Both the position numbers and the translations under genes were made by a program. Positions 1 through 5,177 of a stretch of DNA of 5,237 nt are shown here, piece by piece. The notes beneath the pieces are model-generated. The model was not told the origin of the DNA, made no database searches, and worked only from the letters and a program-made list of their open reading frames with translations. How positions within the stretch are numbered: the first letter of the stretch is position 1; each line of letters begins with the position of its first letter. Origin of the DNA: Desulfobacula sp. (GTDB lineage Bacteria > Desulfobacterota > Desulfobacteria > Desulfobacterales > Desulfobacteraceae); NCBI GenBank assembly GCA_023144585.1, contig JAGLFI010000093.1, positions 1-5,237 on the forward strand, written 5' to 3'.

Positions 1-490
1 CCACCGCCGTGTGCGCCATGATGTGTGACAGGGCAGCCGTAACCACGAAACACCCCAGGTAAATCATACTGGTCTTCTCACCCACAACCGCCAGCATTTT
101 ATAAGCCAGGCGCTTTGTCAGACCCGTTTTTGTAAAGACCATACCGATCACTAGTGATGCAAAAATAAAAAGAACGGAAGGAGTCATGAAATCTGTAAAA
201 GCTTTTTGTGCAGGTCGGATTAAAAAAAGAACCTGTAAAACCCCAATGGTTAGACTTGTTATGCCAATGGGCACCACTTCAAAAACCCACCAGGTACCGC
301 CAAGAAGAAATACTGCCAGCGCTCCCTTGGCCTCTTTACTCAATATAAAATGCTTTCCTGTGGGATCAATGGCATCCGGCCATGGTGGCGAAAAGTTAAC
401 AACAAAAAAAAGTGTAAGACCAATAAATAGAAAAACTATCCGTTTCCAGTCAAAACTTGGGCCTGTTACGGCCGCTGTATCATTACTCAT
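1..490 (-). CDS. SLC13/DASS-family anion (dicarboxylate/sulfate-type) transporter, N-terminal part, cut by window edge
   Basis: An inner-membrane permease, probably a cation-coupled importer of an organic or inorganic anion of the divalent anion:Na+ symporter (DASS/SLC13) type. Only the first 163 residues lie in the window; the reading frame stays open to base 2, whereas family members are usually about 450-550 residues. Hydrophobic segments are visible near residues 18-33, 56-70, 73-92, 103-120 and 141-158. Family-like stretches are WWVFEVVPIGITSL (67-80), the FASLVIGMVFTKTGL segment (110-124) and LSHIMAHTAV (154-163). The last occupies the place where characterised members carry the first Ser-Asn-Thr substrate/sodium motif; here it reads Ala-His-Thr (159-161). 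Translation starts at ATG 490-488, with AGGAG at 507-503, a rather long 12-nt spacing. No other in-frame start fits. It is last in a row of same-strand signalling genes, which suggests that the two-component system controls it. The substrate cannot be read from this fragment. Confidence 0.85.
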   Translation of the reverse strand, partial: MSNDTAAVTGPSFDWKRIVFLFIGLTLFFVVNFSPPWPDAIDPTGKHFILSKEAKGALAVFLLGGTWWVFEVVPIGITSLTIGVLQVLFLIRPAQKAFTDFMTPSVLFIFASLVIGMVFTKTGLTKRLAYKMLAVVGEKTSMIYLGCFVVTAALSHIMAHTAV

Positions 491-518
491 GTTAATATCA
501 TTCTCCTAAAGTTAATAT
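487..518 (-). promoter_or_regulatory. Transporter translation-initiation region: SD flanked by two ATATTAAC repeats, with a four-codon mini-ORF
   Basis: Read on the minus strand, an AGGAG Shine-Dalgarno element (507-503) is flanked by two exact copies of ATATTAAC (518-511 and 498-491), 20 nt apart. The second copy abuts the ATG. A second ATG (501-499) one base after the SD opens a tiny frame (Met-Ile-Leu-Thr-stop) whose TGA overlaps the transporter ATG as ATGA. The elements are plain in the sequence. Whether they bind a regulator or couple translation is inference, and the SD is probably too close to the mini-ORF ATG for strong initiation there. Confidence 0.4.
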
Positions 519-567
519 AAGTTTACCCAGGGTTATATCGACCCTTTAATTTTCAATTTTGTTTTAA

Positions 568-595
568 ATTAAGATATGGGATTGCTTTTTGTCAA
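568..595 (-). promoter_or_regulatory. Candidate sigma-70-type promoter for the transporter
   Basis: On the minus strand a perfect TTGACA (595-590) is followed after 16 nt by CTTAAT (573-568), which matches four of six bases of TATAAT. It would start a transcript near 560, giving a leader of roughly 70 nt before the transporter ATG at 490. The leader contains a short GGGT/ACCC inverted repeat (530-533 with 541-544). If real, the transporter can be transcribed separately from the upstream signalling genes. The -10 match is modest, so this is a candidate only. Confidence 0.4.
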
Positions 596-664
596 GGAAA
601 GTATATGAAAAACGTTTATTAACGATTAAAGATGTTGTAATAAAAGGGCAGGGGATTACATAAA

Positions 665-726
665 CCTCATGTCATTATCCCATTTGGATTCAGGGTAAAG
701 CAAATGGGATAATGACGGTAATGAGG
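665..726 (-). terminator. Long inverted repeat just after the receiver stop codon; terminator-like or mRNA-processing hairpin
   Basis: GTCATTATCCCATTTG (671-686) is the exact reverse complement of CAAATGGGATAATGAC (701-716), with a 14-nt loop. The stem continues outward with CCTCAT (665-670) pairing with ATGAGG (721-726) after a four-base bulge (717-720), making 22 base pairs in all. It begins two bases after the stop codon of the minus-strand receiver gene, so it lies in the 3' end of that transcript. No run of T follows on either strand, so it is not a classic intrinsic terminator. It could partly terminate, protect the mRNA 3' end, or be a copy of a dispersed palindromic repeat. Confidence 0.55.
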
Positions 727-727
727 A

Positions 728-1156
728 TCATCCGCCATACCTCTGGAGAATATCCTTGATTTTTTTCTCAGTTTGTTTTTCGACAATGAGCATTTTTTCT
801 GTCTTTGCTTTTTTAATTTTTTCTGTAAGTGCTTCAAGGTTTGCAGGTTTTTCAAGGAAATCCGTGGCACCGATTTTCATGGCTTCAACTGTTTTTTCAA
901 CCGTGGCATAACCGGTAAGCAGAATGATCTGTAGTTCGGGGTTTTTATTTTTAATAGTCTTTAATGCCTCTATACCATCCATTCCCGGCATTTGAAAATC
1001 CATAACAATGGCATCGAATGATTTCTTTTTTAAGATAGACATGGCCTGGTCAGCAGATTCGGCAGTGGTAACCTCCATGCCGCGGGCTTCCATCCGTTCG
1101 GACATTATTTCAAGAAATTCTTTTTCATCATCCACAAGCAATACTTTTTCCGACAT
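728..1156 (-). CDS. Stand-alone CheY-like response regulator (receiver domain only)
   Basis: A 142-residue cytoplasmic phospho-receiver with no output domain. The receiver spans about residues 4-120 and has all conserved residues: acidic pair Asp9/Asp10 in the VLLVDDE strand, phospho-acceptor Asp53 in IVMDFQMPGMDG, Thr81 in LLTGYAT, and Lys103 before Pro104 in LEKPAN. The last 25 or so residues are a Lys/Glu-rich helix ending QRYGG, longer than in minimal CheY but too short for a known effector domain. The start is well supported: AAGGAG (1169-1164) lies seven bases upstream of the ATG. It follows the degenerate kinase-like gene by 55 nt on the same strand and precedes the transporter, with a large hairpin directly after its stop. 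It should accept phosphate from the neighbouring kinase or via the kinase-like protein. With no effector domain, its output must be a protein contact, a phosphate-sink role, or onward transfer. Confidence 0.93.
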   Translation of the reverse strand: MSEKVLLVDDEKEFLEIMSERMEARGMEVTTAESADQAMSILKKKSFDAIVMDFQMPGMDGIEALKTIKNKNPELQIILLTGYATVEKTVEAMKIGATDFLEKPANLEALTEKIKKAKTEKMLIVEKQTEKKIKDILQRYGG

Positions 1157-1186
1157 TATCTTTCTCCTTATATCGTTGGTGCTACA

Positions 1187-1202
1187 GCCAAATTAATTTG
1201 GC
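1187..1202. repeat. Perfect 16-bp palindrome between kinase-like and receiver genes
   Basis: GCCAAATTAATTTGGC reads identically on both strands and lies in the 55-nt gap between the stop of the kinase-like gene and the SD of the receiver gene. As RNA it could form a six-pair stem with a TTAA loop, and as DNA it has the symmetry of a dimer-binding operator. No T-run follows on the minus strand, so a terminator is unlikely. Its function is unknown; an internal regulatory or mRNA-stability element is possible. Confidence 0.4.
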
Positions 1203-1211
1203 ATAATAGGG

Positions 1212-1871
1212 TTAAAACCGTTTTGGCCATAAAAGACAAAAACCGTTATTCTCTTTATTTTTTTTAATGGATATATTTAGATAGGCTAACAGGACATCGT
1301 CTTCCTTTGATCCAAACAAATCATCCATTAAGTTGTCTTTAACTGTCTCCATTGAGAACCAGATTGAGGGTGTGTCAGCATCAGTTCCGAATGAAATCTT
1401 CACCTGTTTTTTTTCTTTAGCTGCGAGACAGGCGGTTTCAATGGCTTTCCAAATCATATTTTCCAGATAAAAAAGGTTTGTGTCAACCCTTATGTGTGAT
1501 AAAGGGGGAATTACTTTGACAACAACCCCCTGCATTTCAATGAGCCGGGATGCCAAATCCAGAACAAAACAAACTGTTTTTTCAAGATCAGTAATTTGGG
1601 TTTGTCGATCAACACTGTGGGAAAACCGGTTTAATTTTCGAACCACCAGATCCGCTCGTACCACTTGTCTTTTCACTCTCTGTGAGATATCATTAACACG
1701 TGCAGGGGAAAGGGGTGGGTTTGTTTCGGCCATCATGGACAGGTCTTCTAAAAGTCCTGCACTCTCATTGATAATGGCCAGGGTATTTTTAATTTCATGA
1801 GTTGCCGAGGCAGACATTTGGCCGAAAAATTGCATTCCGCCCGTGATCAACTCATGTTTATCCTTTGTCAT
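1212..1871 (-). CDS. Degenerate histidine-kinase-like protein (intact H-box, lost ATP-binding motifs); possible histidine phosphotransferase
   Basis: A 219-residue soluble protein with no transmembrane or sensor segment. Residues about 13-90 match a HisKA dimerisation/phosphoacceptor domain: ATHEIKNTLAIIN places the predicted phospho-His at 25, followed by Glu26 and Asn29, the ExxN arrangement linked to phosphatase activity in HisKA proteins. The C-terminal half aligns roughly with a HATPase fold (ENMIWKAIETACLAA where a kinase has an N-box). However, the N-box Asn is replaced, no DxGxG G1 box is present, and the GTGLGL G2 box and ATP lid are absent. It probably cannot bind ATP normally. Known proteins built this way (Spo0B, ChpT) pass phosphate between receivers. 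It overlaps the upstream kinase by 14 nt, implying translational coupling; AGAGG (1882-1878) lies six bases before its ATG. The H-box resembles the neighbour's (AHEINNPLAIIN), so it may derive from a duplicated kinase. The frame is intact, so decay into a pseudogene is less likely than a new role. Confidence 0.8.
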   Translation of the reverse strand: MTKDKHELITGGMQFFGQMSASATHEIKNTLAIINESAGLLEDLSMMAETNPPLSPARVNDISQRVKRQVVRADLVVRKLNRFSHSVDRQTQITDLEKTVCFVLDLASRLIEMQGVVVKVIPPLSHIRVDTNLFYLENMIWKAIETACLAAKEKKQVKISFGTDADTPSIWFSMETVKDNLMDDLFGSKEDDVLLAYLNISIKKNKENNGFCLLWPKRF

Positions 1872-3255
1872 TAATAGCCTCTGCTGTTATGGGTAATATC
1901 AGGGTAAAGCTAGTACCTTTCCCAATCTTGCTTTTTACCATGATATCACCACCGATTTCTTTGATCAGTCCGTAAGTAATGGACAGACCAAGACCAGTGC
2001 CCCAATGCTTATCTTTAGAAGAATAAAAAGGTTCAAAGATATTATGAATATCATCCTCAGAAATACCGCTTCCAGTATCGGCAACCGTTATAACCACGGC
2101 CTTTTTTTTATTTAATTTAATACCGATATCCAGCCGTCCATCATCTTTCATTGCTGCAAAGGCATTGTTAACCAGGTTTAAAAAAATCTGCTGCAGGCTG
2201 CCTCTGTCACATTTAAATTCCGGAATGGAGTCCGGGCTGTCCACAGATATGGAGATACTTCGGTGTTTGGCCTCCTTTTTATGAAAGGCAAGGACGTGTC
2301 CGATAACCTCCTCGATATTCACTGTTTCAATACTGGGTTCCATGTGCCGGGCAAAATCCAATAGCCGTCGTGTAATGGTACTGCACCGATTCACCGCATC
2401 AAGGACATCATTTGCAAGGGGCATCAGTCTCTCATCAGAAGACAGCTCTTTTTTCAGTGTAACCAGATCCATAATCAACCCTGTTTTCTGGTTAATGATG
2501 GCCAGGGGATTATTGATCTCGTGGGCAACCCCTGATGCCAGTCGGCCTATGGATGCAAGCTTGTTTGTATAACCGGCATGATGAAGGGCTTTAAGTCGTT
2601 TTTTATCTGCTGAATGGATACGACCCACAAGCAAGGTTGCCAATCCCATTATGGATAATAAAATCAAAATTATGCTGACAAATAGATATCCAATCAGCTT
2701 AAGCCTGGGTTTAAGCCACAGGTCGGTAAGTTTTTTTTTGCTTTTAACCAGTACGAGTATTAGAGATGTGCCTGTTACCCTGGTGTATCCGGCAATGACA
2801 GATTCACCATCCGGTGTTATGGTCTCTACAATCCCGGTTTTGGCTTTAGATAGGGTGTTGATAAATAAGGTAGGGGAACCTTCATTACCATAATAAAAAG
2901 AAGAGGTCAGCAGAGTGCCGCCCTGATTGACAACAAACATGTCGTTGTCCTCTCCTGATTCAAAGCGAGTAATAAAATTCAGATCATGTTGATTCATTTC
3001 TTTGCAAAAAGAGATGTAAGCTGCAGCAGAGGACAGGATTTTTGATATACTGGTTTTTACCTCATCTTCGATGGTACGGCGTGTGAGATTAAAATCCACA
3101 AGCGTCATGACAAAAAGGGGTAAAAGGGCCATAAAAGAGGTGAACAATACAATCAGCTTCCACTTTCGTGCAAAATTAAACCCGGCGTGCAGATGGCTGC
3201 CGGCAATATCCCGTTGATTCCAGAATGCGGATTTAAATTTTTGTAATCGTTTCAT
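1858..3255 (-). CDS. Membrane sensor histidine kinase with periplasmic Cache-like domain (HisKA-HATPase, NtrB/DctB type)
   Basis: A 465-residue inner-membrane sensor kinase. A basic cytoplasmic N-terminus is followed by transmembrane helix 1 (about 34-54), a periplasmic region of about 130 residues (55-186) containing Cache-like sequence (MFVVNQGGTLLTSS, 106-119), transmembrane helix 2 (about 187-211), a short linker without an obvious HAMP domain, HisKA (about 230-305, His245 in GVAHEINNP), and a complete HATPase. The ATPase motifs are Asn364 in NLVNNAFAA, DTGSG at 393-397, FEPFYSSK at 407-414 and GTGLGL at 419-424. It should autophosphorylate at His245 and pass phosphate to the adjacent receivers. 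The Cache plus NtrB-like core layout recalls C4-dicarboxylate sensors such as DctB, which fits the DASS transporter nearby, though the ligand is inferred. The gene starts 29 nt after the upstream receiver and overlaps the next gene by 14 nt. The ATG at 3255 is preceded by an in-frame stop, and no clear SD is visible. Confidence 0.93.
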   Translation of the reverse strand: MKRLQKFKSAFWNQRDIAGSHLHAGFNFARKWKLIVLFTSFMALLPLFVMTLVDFNLTRRTIEDEVKTSISKILSSAAAYISFCKEMNQHDLNFITRFESGEDNDMFVVNQGGTLLTSSFYYGNEGSPTLFINTLSKAKTGIVETITPDGESVIAGYTRVTGTSLILVLVKSKKKLTDLWLKPRLKLIGYLFVSIILILLSIMGLATLLVGRIHSADKKRLKALHHAGYTNKLASIGRLASGVAHEINNPLAIINQKTGLIMDLVTLKKELSSDERLMPLANDVLDAVNRCSTITRRLLDFARHMEPSIETVNIEEVIGHVLAFHKKEAKHRSISISVDSPDSIPEFKCDRGSLQQIFLNLVNNAFAAMKDDGRLDIGIKLNKKKAVVITVADTGSGISEDDIHNIFEPFYSSKDKHWGTGLGLSITYGLIKEIGGDIMVKSKIGKGTSFTLILPITAEAINDKG

Positions 3256-3260
3256 AATTT

Positions 3261-3286
3261 CATTTCTACATCAAGAAATGCATTTC
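3261..3286. repeat. Nested inverted repeats upstream of the sensor kinase start
   Basis: CATTTCT (3261-3267) is complementary to AGAAATG (3274-3280) with a six-base loop, and GAAATGCATTTC (3275-3286) is a perfect 12-bp palindrome. The two share the middle arm, so only one can form at a time in the mRNA. They fill most of the 29-nt gap before the kinase ATG and reach into the stop codon of the upstream receiver. With no good SD for the kinase, they may influence coupled or re-initiated translation. The repeats are short and AT-rich, so chance is possible. Confidence 0.3.
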
Positions 3287-3725
3287 ATATTACCGGTGAT
3301 TTGTTTGCCTTGATTTTCTCTAAGGCTTTTTTCAAGGATTTACTTAACAAATCAATATCGACGGGTTTTTGCATATATGCAAAGGCACCAAGGCCCATGC
3401 ATTTTTTTTTATCCTGTTCTGATCCATGACCTGTCAGTACAATTACTTCAATCTCAGGTTTTGTTTGTTTTACTTGTTTTAAAACATCTATACCGTCAAT
3501 CACCGGCATCTTTAGATCAATGATCATCACCTCAGGGGCATCCGTGTGAATCAGGTCCAGGGCTGACTTTCCATCAAAGACAACCGCAGTCCACATATCC
3601 CGTATCTGCAACCGTTCAGACAAGGTCAGCACAAATTCTTTTTCATCATCCACCAAAAGGATTTTTAAAGACAGTTCTATTGAATTTTTTTTAGAGACAT
3701 TAAGTGTCTGATATGCTTGTTTCAT
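3285..3725 (-). CDS. Stand-alone CheY-like response regulator (receiver domain only), first gene of the signalling cluster
   Basis: A 146-residue receiver-only protein. A 20-residue polar N-terminal extension precedes the receiver (about 21-138). Conserved residues are Asp26/Asp27 in ILLVDDE, phospho-acceptor Asp70 in IIDLKMPVIDG, Thr98 in VLTGHGS, and Lys120 before Pro121 in MQKPVD. No output domain follows; the protein ends about eight residues after the last helix. It is closely similar in plan to the receiver at 728-1156 (both begin their domain with LLVDDEKEF), so the two are probably paralogues. It is followed after 29 nt by the sensor kinase, its likely phosphate donor. The start is uncertain: AGGA (3730-3727) is only one base from the ATG at 3725, and AAGG (3740-3737) is 11 bases away, but no better in-frame start is seen. 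Its regulatory output must be through another protein, for example the histidine phosphotransferase-like neighbour. Confidence 0.9.
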   Translation of the reverse strand: MKQAYQTLNVSKKNSIELSLKILLVDDEKEFVLTLSERLQIRDMWTAVVFDGKSALDLIHTDAPEVMIIDLKMPVIDGIDVLKQVKQTKPEIEVIVLTGHGSEQDKKKCMGLGAFAYMQKPVDIDLLSKSLKKALEKIKANKSPVI

Positions 3726-3815
3726 TTCCTGGGGGACCTTTTAAGATACTGTAAGTATTGCATTTAGCTTTGGCATATGTTACCTAAAAATAAAAATTAG
3801 CAGCAACCAACCGAA
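3726..3815. promoter_or_regulatory. Divergent intergenic region between signalling cluster and ATP-grasp gene
   Basis: These 90 bases separate the start of the leftward signalling cluster from the start of the rightward ATP-grasp gene, so promoters for both directions are expected here or just inside the genes. I find no convincing -35/-10 pair and no sigma-54 consensus. The only symmetric element is ATACT-GTA-AGTAT (3746-3758), a short palindrome that could be an operator half-site pair placed about 20 bases upstream of the leftward ATG. The regulatory assignment rests on gene orientation. Confidence 0.4.
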
Positions 3816-5108
3816 ATGATCGGTCGAGTTTTGTCAAATTATTTAAATCTGCTAAAAAAGTCAATGTCAAACATGAAAAACAAGATACCCGAAAAAGCAA
3901 GGCTGCTGGATAAACTCAGGAAAAATGGATTTAAGGTTCCGGATTTTATTTATGTGCCGGCAGATCAATTCATTGATAATAAGTTTACACAGCTGGATTC
4001 ATTTTTAGATAAACACCGTGAAAGTTATAAAGTCATTGCAAGAAGCGCCCATCCTCTTGAATCCGAATATACAGGCGGCACCTTTGATTCTCTTGATACC
4101 TATGCTGATATCGGCGGAATAAAATATGCGCGAAAACGTATGATCAAGATAGCCCAGACATCAAAACAGCTGTCCATCCGGCGGCAGCAGATGTTCAACC
4201 ATGCACCTCAAATCAATATAAATGAAATGGGCGTCATTGTTATGCCGTTTGTGGACGGTTCCAGCGTCATGGCAAAAATGATTGTTAACCGCTGGGAATT
4301 TGGTTATTGCCGGAACCGCTCGCACAAGGTTCAAAGCGAACCCCACATTACCAATGTTCCCCATGATCACAGACTGTTAAAGCTTTCAGAAGATATCCAA
4401 AAGTTCCTGGGATTCAGATGCGAAATTGAGTATATTATTGCAACGGATGGAGAGATCTATGTGGTACAGGCCAAGGATATTTCAAATATTGAGACACTGG
4501 AAGAAAAAGAAAGCCAGCATTCCATTAAGCTTGACGGCATAAGGCGTATACGCAAACGCAGGAATTACAGGGAAAGGCCGGTTTATGTAATGAATAACAA
4601 GGCCTTTTATATTAATATCATCAGCCAGTGCGAGGATTTTGTTTTAAAAAACAATGAAGCAAAGCCTGATATCAATGAGATCATATCCAGCATAAAGGCA
4701 TATGAAAAGAAACTGGAGTCTTTTGCCCTGAGACACCAGCGATTTGCTGTGCTTGGGTTTTCCATACAGGATTCCAGCGAGCTATACCAGATTGCCAACC
4801 ATTATCTGGAAGAGTCACCTGAGCTTCAAAAAACCCTGTCAAAAGCCTTACACACCAATCTTTACAAAATTGATATTTTTCTGGCTGAAGCAGATACATT
4901 GATTGCAAAGGATAAATTCAGAATCAACCTGTGCAGCCATGACGCATATGGTATTGATACCGTCCGAAATCCCCTCTGGTCAGCTTATTGGCGCATCGAC
5001 CGACACGACAGGGTGGTCAAGAAGTTTTTACGTCTTGGGTTTAAGACCGGTGATACCATCGGCATTCAAATTGATGCTGAAGACCGGCCCATCATTTCCC
5101 GCCACTAA
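3816..5108 (+). CDS. Stand-alone PEP/pyruvate-binding-type ATP-grasp protein with unassigned C-terminal half
   Basis: A 430-residue protein, probably cytoplasmic. Residues about 25-225 resemble the N-terminal ATP-grasp domain of PEP synthase and pyruvate phosphate dikinase. ARSAHPLESEYTGGTFDSL (75-93) holds the conserved Arg76 and the glycine-rich loop; MGVIVMPFVDGSSVMAKM (138-155) is the central strand pair; EIEY (203-206) and VVQAKDI (216-222) carry the Glu205 and Gln218 expected near ATP/Mg. The usual Gln-x-Arg is Gln-Ala-Lys here. The phosphohistidine swivel domain and PEP-binding barrel of the full enzymes are absent, so it is not a complete PEP synthase. A very basic segment (243-254, eight Arg/Lys) leads to a C-terminal half I do not recognise, ending in a possible small beta domain (about 405-428). 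It is divergent from the two-component cluster. No SD precedes ATG 3816; Met17 (3864) or Met20 (3873) may be the true start, since similarity begins after residue 22. Nucleotide binding is likely; the reaction is unknown. Confidence 0.75.
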   Translation: MIGRVLSNYLNLLKKSMSNMKNKIPEKARLLDKLRKNGFKVPDFIYVPADQFIDNKFTQLDSFLDKHRESYKVIARSAHPLESEYTGGTFDSLDTYADIGGIKYARKRMIKIAQTSKQLSIRRQQMFNHAPQININEMGVIVMPFVDGSSVMAKMIVNRWEFGYCRNRSHKVQSEPHITNVPHDHRLLKLSEDIQKFLGFRCEIEYIIATDGEIYVVQAKDISNIETLEEKESQHSIKLDGIRRIRKRRNYRERPVYVMNNKAFYINIISQCEDFVLKNNEAKPDINEIISSIKAYEKKLESFALRHQRFAVLGFSIQDSSELYQIANHYLEESPELQKTLSKALHTNLYKIDIFLAEADTLIAKDKFRINLCSHDAYGIDTVRNPLWSAYWRIDRHDRVVKKFLRLGFKTGDTIGIQIDAEDRPIISRH

Positions 5109-5151
5109 AAATATTTTCTTGACAAAAAATGAATTCTACTTTAGTTTGACG

Positions 5152-5177
5152 TAAAAACCCTGGCCCTGTGGGCCAGG
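5152..5177 (-). terminator. Intrinsic terminator for the convergent minus-strand gene at the right edge
   Basis: CCTGGCCC (5159-5166) and GGGCCAGG (5170-5177) form a perfect eight-pair GC-rich stem with a three-base loop. On the minus strand one G and then TTTTT (5157-5153) follow, as a rho-independent terminator requires. The stem begins one base after the minus-strand stop codon at 5178-5180. On the plus strand it lies about 50 bases past the ATP-grasp stop but has no T-run after it, so it would serve that gene weakly at best. Confidence 0.75.

Noticed and set aside
186..509. Plus-strand open frame of 107 codons
   Set aside because: It is antisense to the DASS transporter, whose minus-strand frame gives clear membrane segments and family motifs.
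667..870. Minus-strand open frame of 67 codons overlapping the end of the receiver gene
   Set aside because: It is an out-of-frame reading of the Lys-rich end of the receiver (728-1156) and of the inverted repeat; the receiver frame has the conserved residues and a good SD.
1212..1871. Reading the kinase-like gene as a frameshifted pseudogene of a full kinase
   Set aside because: The frame is continuous with its own SD and coupled start, and I see no kinase motifs restored in the alternative frames downstream.
3771..3784. TGGCATATGTTACC considered as a sigma-54 promoter
   Set aside because: It has a TGGCA-like half but lacks the TTGC element at the required spacing.
5119..5147. TTGACA followed after 17 nt by TAGTTT on the plus strand, promoter-like
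   Set aside because: The -10 match is only three of six, and the promoter would point into a convergent gene end with no plus-strand gene visible.
4903..5154. Plus-strand open frame of 83 codons overlapping the end of the ATP-grasp gene
   Set aside because: It is a frame-shifted reading of the ATP-grasp C-terminus with no recognisable features or SD.
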